From NCBI RefSeq assembly GCF_011290685.1, contig NZ_JAANYN010000018.1, forward strand, positions 1 through 64,000: a DNA stretch of 64,000 bases. The letters run 5' to 3'. The stretch is from Cyclobacterium plantarum. GTDB lineage: Bacteria; Bacteroidota; Bacteroidia; Cytophagales; Cyclobacteriaceae. Every line of letters begins with the position of its first letter. Position 1 is the first letter of the stretch. The notes under the pieces are model-generated. The model saw only the letters and a program-made list of their open reading frames with translations, ran no database searches and was not told the DNA's origin. This document shows positions 38,131 to 46,743 of the stretch, piece after piece. The position numbers were made by a program, and so were the translations under genes.

Positions 38131-38679
38131 TCAGGGATACACCATCCGATAATCTGTTGGGACCTTACCTTTGCTTATATCCAGTAGCTTCCCTTTCACC
38201 ATGCGTCTTTTAAGGCCTTTTAAATAATCAATGAAAAGTATCCCTTCCAAATGGTCATATTCATGCTGAATGACCCTGGCCGTCATGCCAGAAAACTCTT
38301 CTTCCCTGAGGTTCCAGTTTTCGTCAAAGTATTCTATGGTCAACTTTTCAGGACGGGTGATTTCTGCCCTGATTTCGGGTATACTCAGACAGCCCTCCTC
38401 AAAAACATATTTGTCACCATATTCATCGAGAATTATGGGGTTGATAAAAGCCTTTCTTACGCCTTTCTCCTCATCCTCCTCCTCAAGCATCAAACTGCTG
38501 TCTATGACAAACAGGCGGAGCCCTTTATTGATTTGAGGAGCAGCAAGGCCGACTCCATTGGCCTTACCCATGGTTTCAAACATGTCACTGATCAGGTTAT
38601 TCATGTCTTCGCCTTCCTGAATTTCTGCTGCTTCTTTTTTTAAGATGTTATTGCCGTATGCAACTATAGGGTATATCAT
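38131..38679 (-). CDS. def: Peptide deformylase
   Basis: A 182-residue metalloprotease that removes the N-formyl group from new proteins. The three motifs are all intact: GVGLAAPQ (43-49), EEGCLSIP with metal ligand C97, and QHEYDH with H139, E140 and H143. Its start overlaps the end of ruvX by 4 bases (ATGA), so the pair is translationally coupled. Confidence 0.96.
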   Translation of the reverse strand: MIYPIVAYGNNILKKEAAEIQEGEDMNNLISDMFETMGKANGVGLAAPQINKGLRLFVIDSSLMLEEEDEEKGVRKAFINPIILDEYGDKYVFEEGCLSIPEIRAEITRPEKLTIEYFDENWNLREEEFSGMTARVIQHEYDHLEGILFIDYLKGLKRRMVKGKLLDISKGKVPTDYRMVYP

Positions 38680-39089
38680 TTTCTTTCTAAATAAGTTTGT
38701 AAGATAATGGCCGCACTGATTTTATCCAGGTTGCCTGCCTTTTCCTTCCTGTCCTTCTTTTTGCTTCCCATACTGATCATGGACTGCATGGCCATCTTGG
38801 AAGTAAAGCGTTCATCTACCAGAGAAATGCTTTTTTCAGGAAAAAGCAGCTTTAATTTTTTTTCCAAAGCCAAAACAGGTCCGGTCATATGCGTGGTTTT
38901 ACCATCAAGTGATTTTGGGTAACCAATTACTATCTCCGTCACATTTTCCTTGCTCTGGTAATTTTCAAGATATGCTAACAAATTATGGGTAGGGATAGTT
39001 TCCAGAGGGTTGGCCAGAATTCCCAGAGGGTCTGTGACGGCCAGACCGGTTCGTTTCGTCCCTAAATCTATGGCCATGATTCTGCCCAT
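38676..39089 (-). CDS. ruvX: Putative Holliday junction resolvase RuvX/YqgF
   Basis: A 137-residue RNase H-fold nuclease of the YqgF family, linked to pre-16S rRNA processing and possibly Holliday junction resolution. IMAIDLGTKRTGLAVTD carries the first acidic residue (D8), VIGYPKSLDG the second strand and VDERFTS the conserved DERxTS motif. It overlaps def by 4 bases and the hemerythrin-like gene upstream by one base, giving a tight three-gene run. Confidence 0.93.
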   Translation of the reverse strand: MGRIMAIDLGTKRTGLAVTDPLGILANPLETIPTHNLLAYLENYQSKENVTEIVIGYPKSLDGKTTHMTGPVLALEKKLKLLFPEKSISLVDERFTSKMAMQSMISMGSKKKDRKEKAGNLDKISAAIILQTYLERK

Positions 39090-39847
39090 CAGTTATTCTT
39101 TATTTGAAGGGAAATTTTTCGTTTTACCTCCTTTTCCAATTCTATTGCTTTGGGGAATAACAGGTCATTTTCAATCTTGGCGTGAATAATAAGTTCTTTT
39201 TCAAGTTGCTGTAGTTCGTAAAAAAGTATCCTCATGGCAACCGGAGCCTCACCTGGTATTTTATAATCATCCGTAAGCTTTCTGATTCCTACCATTTCAT
39301 CATCATGACCTTCATGTTCAGCGGCCATGTCACTAATAGGGGGCAAAGAAAAAACCTCAACAGATTGGAACAAAGGCAAAACTCCCCTATCAAAATCCTG
39401 TAACATGCTTACCCTATTGAATAGAGTATTTTCCTCTTCATGGATATGATGGATAAAATCATCGACAAAAAGGGGAAACATCAATCTAAGGTCGGTTATC
39501 AGATCTTTGTAGGCTGCCCCCAATTCAATCCCTTCCACTATACTTGACAGAAATGGCAGCGCTTGTCGGACAAAAAACCGGTGTTTTTTTTTCAAATAGC
39601 TCACCATCACTTCGATGGGATGCAGGTACAATTCGTCGGTAGTTGGTTCTCGTCTGTTTGCCCACTGTTCCAATTCTGTAATTACCTGAGCAGGATTAAC
39701 TTTATATTGATGGCAAACTTCTTCAAGGGAATACTTTTCATACCGAAAAAAACTTATTCCAAAATAATGCAACACTTCTGCGAGCGTATAGTTTTCGCTC
39801 ACGAGTTCTGCAATGGATTTTTTATGTTTGTTTTCTGAAGAAAGCAT
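39089..39847 (-). CDS. Hemerythrin domain protein, iron-sulfur cluster repair (RIC/ScdA)-like
   Basis: A protein of about 252 residues: an N-terminal ScdA_N-like segment (KSIAELVSENYTLAEVLHYFGI, SLEEVCHQY) followed by a hemerythrin helical bundle with several iron-ligand histidines and glutamates (HRFFV, HHIHEEENTLF, AAEHEGHDDE, HAKIENDLLF). Members repair iron-sulfur clusters damaged by nitric oxide or oxidants. The Cys-Cys pair normally found just after the first segment is absent (SFFRYEK here). The start at 39847 (MLSSENK) is preferred to 39886, which would add an odd hydrophobic leader. It shares one base with ruvX. Confidence 0.82.
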   Translation of the reverse strand: MLSSENKHKKSIAELVSENYTLAEVLHYFGISFFRYEKYSLEEVCHQYKVNPAQVITELEQWANRREPTTDELYLHPIEVMVSYLKKKHRFFVRQALPFLSSIVEGIELGAAYKDLITDLRLMFPLFVDDFIHHIHEEENTLFNRVSMLQDFDRGVLPLFQSVEVFSLPPISDMAAEHEGHDDEMVGIRKLTDDYKIPGEAPVAMRILFYELQQLEKELIIHAKIENDLLFPKAIELEKEVKRKISLQIKNN

Positions 39848-40023
39848 TGATACAAAAATAAAATAAAATACTTTAAAAAGGGGCACCTTTCAACACCGAT
39901 TTTAAATTAAATACGTTTGTTTAAACGAAATGCCTTTAATACATGTTTAATTGTAAATCTGATATAAATTAATTAAATTAGAAGACTGCATTTCGATGTA
40001 TTTTAATATTAAACAGGAATAAC

Positions 40024-41655
40024 GTGAGTATAGAGAAAAATACCAAAGCACAAATCAGACTTCCCTTATTTCTCGCACTTGGAATTTCTGCGGGGATTTG
40101 GATAGGCGCTACTTTCGCCGAGCCCAAAACGGACAGAAACGACTTGAAATCCGCCATTTACAAGTTGCAGGAAATTATCACATACATCAACAGGGATTAT
40201 GTAGACAGTGTGGATACCAATGAATTGGTAGAGTTCGGAATAGAAAAAATGCTGGGGAAACTAGATCCCCATTCCAGTTATATACCTGCTGAAGATGCTG
40301 CTTTGGCAAAATCACAGTTGGAGGGTGAATTTGACGGAATCGGCATTGAATTTGGGATTCTGAGAGACACCATCTACGTGGTTTCTCCTTTGACAGGCGG
40401 CCCCTCGGAGAAAGTGGGCCTGCTTCCCGGTGATCAGATTATTAAGGTAAACGGAGAAACTGTGGCCGGAACGGGAGTAACCAACAGGGACGTATTTGAT
40501 CTCCTAAGAGGGCCAAAAGGCAGCGAGGTTAAAATAGGCATACAAAGAAAAAACGAGGAAGAGCTCTTAGATTTCAATATTGTCAGGGATAAGATACCTC
40601 AATACAGCGTCAATGCGTCTTACATGATTGATCAAGAAACGGGTTATATCAAAATAACCAGGTTTGCCGCTAATACCCATGAGGAGTTTAGGTCTGCTTT
40701 GCAAGAACTCAAAGAGAAAGGCATGGATCGTCTGATCCTGGATTTACAGGGCAACCCGGGAGGATATATGGGTGCTGCTATCAATATTGCAGATGAGATT
40801 CTGAAAGACAATGCCGTGATCGTCTCCCAGGAAGGTAAATTGAAAAGGTATAGTCAAAAAGCCAGAGCCGTGCGGCCAGGTTCATTCGAAGATGGCTCAA
40901 TAATCGTCTTGGTTAATGAAGGCAGTGCATCGGCTTCTGAGATTGTGGCAGGGGCGGTACAGGATAACGACCGGGGCTTGATTGTAGGCCGCAGATCTTT
41001 TGGCAAAGGCCTGGTACAAATGCCCATCGACCTATCCGATGGAGCGGAGTTGAGACTAACCATTGCCAGGTATTTTACTCCCTCTGGCAGATCCATTCAA
41101 AAGCCTTACGGTGAAAGCGAAGAGGATTATGCCATGGATTATATAAACAGATTGGAACATGGTGAGTTTTTCAGTGCTGATAGCATTGATTTTAATGACA
41201 GCCTGAAATACGAAACAGTAAAGGGAAGAACGGTATATGGCGGAGGAGGCATCATGCCCGACTACTTCGTTCCTATGGATACCAGTATGACGAGTTCATA
41301 TGTCAGCAGACTTTTTAGCTCAGAATCATGGAGAGAATTCATCTTGGACTATGTGGATGAAAACAAGAAAAAATTTGCTGACATGTCATTTGATGAATTT
41401 TACAATGATTATGAAATTTCGGACAAAATGCTTGACGAGTTGGTCAAAACAGGAGAAAAGTACGAAGTTAAATTTAATGAAAAAGACTTTAACAAGTCCA
41501 AAACCTATCTAAAAGTCCTTCTTAAGGCCCATATGGCCAGGAACCTTTACGATGACAACGCCTTTTACATGGTAATCAATGACATAAATGAGATTTACCA
41601 ACAGGCCCTTAAACTTCTGGAAAGTGCGGAAGCACTGGCATTTTTCGAGGAGTAG
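40024..41655 (+). CDS. S41 family C-terminal processing peptidase
   Basis: A 543-residue carboxyl-terminal processing protease anchored in the inner membrane by an N-terminal segment (LPLFLALGISAGIWIGATFA) with its active part in the periplasm. A PDZ domain covers about 90-180 (GIGIEFGILRD, LLPGDQIIKVNG). The Ser/Lys dyad lies in NEGSASASEIVAG (about S303) and RRSFGKGLVQ (K328). The start is a GTG at 40024. A C-terminal helical extension of about 150 residues follows, as in related Bacteroidota proteins. A strong terminator follows the gene. Confidence 0.93.
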   Translation: MSIEKNTKAQIRLPLFLALGISAGIWIGATFAEPKTDRNDLKSAIYKLQEIITYINRDYVDSVDTNELVEFGIEKMLGKLDPHSSYIPAEDAALAKSQLEGEFDGIGIEFGILRDTIYVVSPLTGGPSEKVGLLPGDQIIKVNGETVAGTGVTNRDVFDLLRGPKGSEVKIGIQRKNEEELLDFNIVRDKIPQYSVNASYMIDQETGYIKITRFAANTHEEFRSALQELKEKGMDRLILDLQGNPGGYMGAAINIADEILKDNAVIVSQEGKLKRYSQKARAVRPGSFEDGSIIVLVNEGSASASEIVAGAVQDNDRGLIVGRRSFGKGLVQMPIDLSDGAELRLTIARYFTPSGRSIQKPYGESEEDYAMDYINRLEHGEFFSADSIDFNDSLKYETVKGRTVYGGGGIMPDYFVPMDTSMTSSYVSRLFSSESWREFILDYVDENKKKFADMSFDEFYNDYEISDKMLDELVKTGEKYEVKFNEKDFNKSKTYLKVLLKAHMARNLYDDNAFYMVINDINEIYQQALKLLESAEALAFFEE

Positions 41656-41675
41656 TATGAAATTGAAATTTAAGA

Positions 41676-41708
41676 AAGGCCAGGAAATTATTTCCTGGCC
41701 TTTTTTTA
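41676..41708 (+). terminator. Intrinsic terminator of the S41 peptidase gene
   Basis: An A+T- and G+C-mixed hairpin with arms AGGCCAGGAAAT and ATTTCCTGGCCT is followed by a run of seven T. It starts 20 bases after the stop at 41655. Confidence 0.9.
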
Positions 41709-41751
41709 TTGATTAAATTTCCCAAAACATTCGAATGTAACGACAAAACCC

Positions 41752-42204
41752 ATGAACCAAAAAATCACACTTACTTCATTAATCACCTTACTAGTATTAA
41801 TTTCCATGAATGGATTCAGCCAAACCAAAATCAATCATTTCGCCGTTTATGCCAAGGACTTAAAAGAAAGCAGTCAATTCTATGAAAGTATCGTTGGATT
41901 AAAAACCATTGAGGAGCCTTTCAAAGATGGGTTGCATGCCTGGTATGACATAGGTCTCGGACTTTCCATGCATCTCATAGAAAGGGAAAAGCCCTGGAAA
42001 GAACCGCTGATTGACAAAACAAACCACCTTTGTTTCAGCGTAGCCGATCTGGATGCATTTATTGAAAAATTAGCTGCCAATAACATCCCTTTTGAAGATG
42101 CGGTGGACAACAAGGGAAAAATCAATATTCGACCAGATGGTGTAAAACAGATTTATATTCAGGATCCAAATGGATATTGGATAGAAATCAATGATGAGTA
42201 TTAA
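41752..42204 (+). CDS. VOC family protein with signal peptide
   Basis: A 150-residue protein of the vicinal oxygen chelate (glyoxalase/dioxygenase) fold. The N-terminal hydrophobic segment ending in NGFSQ is a signal peptide, so it should act in the periplasm, which is unusual for this family. Two beta-alpha-beta-beta-beta units are visible: NHFAVYAKDLKES and NHLCFSVADLDAF, with a possible metal ligand at each unit start and at the C-terminal E in YWIEIND. The substrate is unknown. Confidence 0.88.
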   Translation: MNQKITLTSLITLLVLISMNGFSQTKINHFAVYAKDLKESSQFYESIVGLKTIEEPFKDGLHAWYDIGLGLSMHLIEREKPWKEPLIDKTNHLCFSVADLDAFIEKLAANNIPFEDAVDNKGKINIRPDGVKQIYIQDPNGYWIEINDEY

Positions 42205-42220
42205 TTTTTGCTTGAAAAAA

Positions 42221-42246
42221 TAAAGGTGGCCATATGGCCACCTTTT
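42221..42246. terminator. Bidirectional terminator VOC gene / M1 peptidase gene
   Basis: A perfect palindrome AAAGGTGGCCATATGGCCACCTTT between two convergent genes, with A-rich sequence on one side and T on the other, fits a shared terminator. Confidence 0.75.
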
Positions 42247-42253
42247 GTGCTGG

Positions 42254-44206
42254 TTATTCATAAATATTGCTGGGCCATTTGTCATTGGCAATATTGATAT
42301 CCGGAAGGATTTTTTCCGGATCAATTTCAACTGCTGTTAAATCTTTATCCGAACGGTGTTGGTAATTCCAGCGGTCGCCCCTTTGCCAGATTTCAACGGG
42401 GAGCATGATCGTCTCACTGCTGCCATCATCGTACGTCAATTCAAGTTTCACAGGCATGGGAACTCCCCCTTTATTGGATAGTATAATAACCTGGTCATTG
42501 CCATAAGGCACCACATTTTCTATAGCCAAGTCAATGTTATCAGTGCCATAAAACCAGGATTTCCAAAACCAGGACAGGTTTTCACCTCCCACATTTTCCA
42601 TGATATTGAAAAAATCATTGGGCTGGGGGTGTTTGTAGGCCCAGCCATTGATGTAAGCTTTAAATGCATTGTCAAAACGTTCTTGTCCAAGAATATACTC
42701 CCTGAGCATCAGCAAACCCATCGCAGGCTTCATGTAGGCAATCATACCGAGATTGGAAGTGTTGGCCACATCCGGATAGGTATCTATTCCTTCCCGGTCA
42801 GGATTGGTCAGCCAGCTGACATACCTGCGCGTCTGATCCAAATTGGATCCGTATTCACCATCATTAAAGGCTTCTGAACTATAATGGTTGATAAAGGTAT
42901 TGAACCCTTCATCCATCCAGGCATACCGCCTTTCGTTTGTCCCTACAATCATAGGAAACCAATTGTGACCAAATTCATGGTCAGTGACTCCCCAAAGGGA
43001 ACTTCCCTTGCTATTAAAGCTACAAAAATTCACTCCCGGATACTCCATCCCATTGATATCTGCAGCGACATTGACGGCTACAGGATATGGATATACATAC
43101 CACTTATTGGAATAGTGTTCGATAGAAGCCTTGCTATACTCGGTAGATCTTCCCCAAGCCTCATTCCCATCGCTTTCCCTGGGGTAAACAGACTGTGCCA
43201 TGGCTGTTTTTCCTCCTGGCAATCGGATCATGGCGGCATCCCAGATAAAGGCTTTGGAAGAAGCAAAGGCCACATCCCTGGCATTTTCGATTCTAAAGTG
43301 CCAGGTGATATTGCCATCCTGCTTTGGTCTGGTCAGTTCTGGTTGCAGCACCTCTCCAGGCTTAACCAAATAAACAGTACTGTCACTAATTGCTGCCATT
43401 TCCATTCTTTCCTGTAGACGGGTATTGAGCACTTCCTTAGGATTTTGAAGCGCACCGGAACCTACAACAATATGATCATAAGGAACCGTAACTTTATAAT
43501 CAAAATCTCCATATTCCAAGTAAAACTCCCCTGCACCAAGATAAGGTTCAATATTCCAGCCTACCACATCATCGAAAACTGCTACCCTGGGATACCATTG
43601 GGCAAGGGCATAAACGGTGCCATCCTCAACATCAAGCCGGCCCATTCGGTCCATGCCTTTTTCAGGGATTTTAAACTCAAAATTCATACTGACTTTTGCC
43701 ACTCCACCATTGGCCACAAGGGGTTCATCAAAAAACACCTGCATTCTGGTGTCATTGATGAGGTATTTGGTAGATGTCTTGCTGCCCCTTTTGTCCAGCT
43801 TTGCTGAAACCTGAGCAATGGAATAGCCCCCATCCCTATCTCCTGAATACCTGTTGCCCTGTATAGGAGTAGTAAGGGTCCCTCTTGAGTCGGATTTAAA
43901 CCTATTCTGTTCCAGGTGTAGCCAGATGAAGGGCAAACTTTGGGGACTATTATTGGTATAGGTAATTTCTATTTGCCCCATAAGCGTATGCTCATTTTCA
44001 TCCAGGGTCACCTCAATCTGATAATCGGCCTCGTTTTGCCAATATTCCGGACCTGGCAAACCGGATGCAGTCCGATAGGCATTGCCTTGTCTGTAGGTAA
44101 AATCATTGAAATCTTTTTGATTATTTTCTGTTTCCTGCGCTGAAAGCCAATTCGTTGAAAATAGCAGCAACAGTACCAACCATTTTCCTGTGAGTTTATA
44201 TTTCAT
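42254..44206 (-). CDS. M1 family zinc metallopeptidase
   Basis: A 650-residue exported aminopeptidase-like protein with a signal peptide (WLVLLLLFSTNWLSAQ). The zinc site is HEFGHNW (H410 to H414) with the third ligand glutamate in WMDEGFN about 20 residues on. The GAMEN exopeptidase motif typical of aminopeptidases is not obvious (ADINGMEYPGVNF occupies the place), so it may act on larger peptides. It is probably a periplasmic or surface protease. It ends at the palindromic terminator shared with the VOC gene and is divergent from the TonB receptor gene. Confidence 0.92.
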   Translation of the reverse strand: MKYKLTGKWLVLLLLFSTNWLSAQETENNQKDFNDFTYRQGNAYRTASGLPGPEYWQNEADYQIEVTLDENEHTLMGQIEITYTNNSPQSLPFIWLHLEQNRFKSDSRGTLTTPIQGNRYSGDRDGGYSIAQVSAKLDKRGSKTSTKYLINDTRMQVFFDEPLVANGGVAKVSMNFEFKIPEKGMDRMGRLDVEDGTVYALAQWYPRVAVFDDVVGWNIEPYLGAGEFYLEYGDFDYKVTVPYDHIVVGSGALQNPKEVLNTRLQERMEMAAISDSTVYLVKPGEVLQPELTRPKQDGNITWHFRIENARDVAFASSKAFIWDAAMIRLPGGKTAMAQSVYPRESDGNEAWGRSTEYSKASIEHYSNKWYVYPYPVAVNVAADINGMEYPGVNFCSFNSKGSSLWGVTDHEFGHNWFPMIVGTNERRYAWMDEGFNTFINHYSSEAFNDGEYGSNLDQTRRYVSWLTNPDREGIDTYPDVANTSNLGMIAYMKPAMGLLMLREYILGQERFDNAFKAYINGWAYKHPQPNDFFNIMENVGGENLSWFWKSWFYGTDNIDLAIENVVPYGNDQVIILSNKGGVPMPVKLELTYDDGSSETIMLPVEIWQRGDRWNYQHRSDKDLTAVEIDPEKILPDINIANDKWPSNIYE

Positions 44207-44405
44207 ATCTTTCCTTTTTGCTAAAATAATAGATTTATTAAGGAAAAAAGAAATCCATGAAGAAGAATCATGCTTCCCACATAGCCCCTCACCCCATCTA
44301 TCTTATCCATGAAAAAATTCGATGGCCATTTAAATTTGGTTTTTATTCCAATAGATCTTTATTTTTTTCATTATTTACTAAAAACACCATTGGTTTAAAA
44401 ATTTG

Positions 44406-44413
44406 TAATTTTG
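44406..44413 (+). promoter_or_regulatory. Candidate -7 box for TonB-dependent receptor
   Basis: TAATTTTG matches the TAxxTTTG -7 element of Bacteroidota promoters and lies 41 bases before the receptor start, in an A+T-rich divergent spacer. A TTG lies 13 bases upstream, closer than the usual -33 spacing, so the call is tentative. No cobalamin riboswitch was seen. Confidence 0.3.
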
Positions 44414-44453
44414 GTTTTTTGGAGGGTAATTTGAATGACCTAACCAAATTATT

Positions 44454-46283
44454 ATGACAAAATATTACTTAATTCCATCTCTTTTTTTGGCATTTTCTTC
44501 CCTGGTTTGCGCTCAGGATGACAGCACCTCTATTACCTTGGATCAGGTGATCATCAAAGAAAACCGAATGGAAATCCCCTTTTCAAAAAGCTCAAGAAAC
44601 ATCAATATCATCCACAAAAAGGCACTGGAAACCACCCCAGCAAGAAGCCTTCAGGAAATACTCTCCTTTACGCCCGGAGTGGATGTCCGCCAACGCGGCA
44701 TAGGGGGAGTACAGGCAGATATTGGTATAAGAGGTGGATCATTCGAACAAACCCTCATGTTGGTCAATGGCATTAAGCTTTCCGACCCCCAAACCGGCCA
44801 TCACATGGTAAATATCCCGGTTCCTCTCTCAGGAATCCAAAGGGTGGACATTCTGAAAGGGCCTGCCTCAAGGATCTATGGACAGAATGCTTATGCCGGC
44901 GCTATTAACATCATCACAGAATTACCCGAAACCTTCCAACTCCAGTCCGGATTATATGGTGGTGATTTTGGTATGAGAGGAGCTTCTTTTCAATTGAGTT
45001 TGCCCGTTGGGAAATACCGGCAAAGCCTGGCTGTGTCCCATGACGCCAGTGACGGGCATTGGTACAATTCTGATTATAAGGTCAATAATTTTTTTTATGA
45101 AGGAGGACTTTCACTAAACCAATTCCAGGAGTTGAAAACCATGTTGGCTTACGCAGACAGGGATTTTGGAGCGAATGGCTTCTACACCAGCGCTTTTCCT
45201 GACCAATGGGAAAGCATACAGACTACACTGGCCTCGCTAAGCCATACCTTCGAAAAAGGAAACAGTTATATCTTGTCTCGTGCCTATTGGAGAAGAAACC
45301 AGGATGAATTCAGACTGGTAAGAAATGACCCTGCTGTTTTTCAAAACATCCACCAGACCGATGTTTTTGCTTTGGAAATAAATGCCAGACAAGAAACCGG
45401 GATAGGAACCTTAGGAATGGGAATTGAGGGCCGGAAAGAAAGCATTGACAGCAACAATCTGGGATTGAGAAACAGGAACTTAATGGGAGCTTTTCTCGAA
45501 CACCGACTTGAATTTTCAGAAAAAGGGGATGTCAGGGCCGGCATCTATTCCAACTACTACTCGGAGTATGGATGGAAACATTTTCCCGGTGCAGAGCTTG
45601 GGTATCAAATTAACTCCTGGATGCGTACCTATGCAAATTTTGGGGTAAGTTTTCGAATCCCCACCTACACTGACCTCTATTATGTAGGACCAACCAATAT
45701 CGGAAATGATGCCCTTGAACCTGAAAAGGCCCGAAATTATGAAGGGGGTGTCAAAATATCCAAAAAAGGGTTTAACGCCGAATTGGTCTATTTCAACAGA
45801 CATACCAATAACCTGATAGAGTGGACAAGGCCGGATGCGGACACAGCATGGCAGCCTCAAAATTTTAACGAGGTAGTATTTCAAGGAATAGAGGCGGGAT
45901 TTCAATACCAATTTGAAGCGTCTCAGCATATGGTAAGGTTAGATGAAATTACCATGAGCTACAATTATATTGCAGCAGACCTTATCGAGAAGGAAGGACA
46001 AGAAACACAGTATTCATTAAATGCCTTAAAACATCAACTCATTGCAGGTATTCGGGCCGAATTCCGGGAAAACATAGAACTGACCGCCAAAAGCAGGTAC
46101 ATAGAACGGATGAAATTGGCACCCTATTTTTTACTGGACATCAGAATGGATGTCAACAGGCTAAAAAAAGTTGGCTTCTTTGCTGAAATATCAAACATGA
46201 GCAATACCGATTATATCGAGGCGGGGACGGTACAAATGCCCGGCAGATGGGCTAGAGGAGGGGTAAATTTTACACTGAAATAA
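44454..46283 (+). CDS. TonB-dependent receptor (BtuB-like)
   Basis: A 609-residue outer membrane receptor. A signal peptide (LIPSLFLAFSSLVCAQ) is followed by a plug domain (about 25-165) with PGVDVRQRGIGG, ADIGIRGGSFEQTLMLVNGI and GPASRIYGQNAYAGAINII, and then a beta-barrel to the C-terminus (GRWARGGVNFTLK). The short size and the missing N-terminal carboxypeptidase-like repeat set it apart from SusC-type receptors and place it with BtuB/CirA types. No SusD-like lipoprotein, substrate-binding or regulatory gene is next to it, so the ligand (siderophore, vitamin or metal complex) cannot be named. Confidence 0.93.
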   Translation: MTKYYLIPSLFLAFSSLVCAQDDSTSITLDQVIIKENRMEIPFSKSSRNINIIHKKALETTPARSLQEILSFTPGVDVRQRGIGGVQADIGIRGGSFEQTLMLVNGIKLSDPQTGHHMVNIPVPLSGIQRVDILKGPASRIYGQNAYAGAINIITELPETFQLQSGLYGGDFGMRGASFQLSLPVGKYRQSLAVSHDASDGHWYNSDYKVNNFFYEGGLSLNQFQELKTMLAYADRDFGANGFYTSAFPDQWESIQTTLASLSHTFEKGNSYILSRAYWRRNQDEFRLVRNDPAVFQNIHQTDVFALEINARQETGIGTLGMGIEGRKESIDSNNLGLRNRNLMGAFLEHRLEFSEKGDVRAGIYSNYYSEYGWKHFPGAELGYQINSWMRTYANFGVSFRIPTYTDLYYVGPTNIGNDALEPEKARNYEGGVKISKKGFNAELVYFNRHTNNLIEWTRPDADTAWQPQNFNEVVFQGIEAGFQYQFEASQHMVRLDEITMSYNYIAADLIEKEGQETQYSLNALKHQLIAGIRAEFRENIELTAKSRYIERMKLAPYFLLDIRMDVNRLKKVGFFAEISNMSNTDYIEAGTVQMPGRWARGGVNFTLK

Positions 46284-46371
46284 ATGCATTTTTATCCGAA
46301 GTAAAGAAAAGATACATGCTTCAAGTCCAAAAAATAATATGCCATAAAAAAGCTCGTCGAAAGACCTAATG

Positions 46372-46393
46372 TGGGAGTTGAGGGATCCGAACC
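46372..46393 (-). repeat. 3' fragment of tRNA-Val, putative attachment site remnant
   Basis: On the plus strand, 22 bases from tgggagttg through cgaacc match the 3' end of the tRNA-Val genes at 48423 and 48575 with one mismatch (t to c, T-loop). The four bases beyond the tRNA end (aatg) also match the 3' flank of the second tRNA copy. The fragment contains the T-arm loop and the acceptor strand but no anticodon arm, so it cannot make a tRNA. With the intact tRNA to the right, it marks the other end of an inserted segment of about 2.05 kb. Confidence 0.7.
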
Positions 46394-46485
46394 TTATGAT
46401 AACAATTTGAAAAAAAAATTTTAAATTTGAAAAGTAATTCTTTACAGAAGCTTTTTGGAAAACCTTCGAACGAACTCTTCATTTC

Positions 46486-46743
46486 TTAATAATAGTCTCC
46501 CGAAACACCGCAACCCAGTCTGGAGACGGTGAGAGTATTGCTTGCCGTGTCCCGGGAATTTAGCGGCACTCCGTTGTTAAACCACTGGTATTCGGATTTC
46601 GGACTGGTCCCCCGGTCTATGGCCGTCGTAAAGACCTGGGTCTGGCCGGACAGTTTGTTGGTTGTTTTGGTTGCGTCCACCAGGTCCTGAATCCCGTATG
46701 AGGTAGTATTGTCAATTAGATAATGAAATTGTTCTAGCGTCAT
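46486..46743 (-). pseudogene. Truncated surface protein fragment (Ig-like)
   Basis: An 85-residue frame that reads EYQWFNNGVPLNSRDTASNTLTVSRLGCGVSGDYY, the start of an immunoglobulin-like domain common in large secreted proteins of this phylum, where an SYxC or DYYC cysteine should follow. It stops right at this point, so the domain is cut. The first 45 residues are not recognised. The start overlaps the RhuM-Fic stop by 4 bases (ATGA-type), but I think this overlap is accidental and that the piece is a leftover of a larger gene. Confidence 0.5.

Noticed and set aside
42629-43814. Open frames on the plus strand opposite the M1 peptidase gene
   Set aside because: Shadows of the real gene; no start context, no domain.
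44207-44453. Possible cobalamin riboswitch in front of the BtuB-like receptor
   Set aside because: No B12-box-like sequence or suitable fold was seen in the short A+T-rich spacer.
44257-44457. A 66-residue open frame in front of the TonB receptor
   Set aside because: Composition fits noncoding A+T-rich DNA and it covers the likely promoter.
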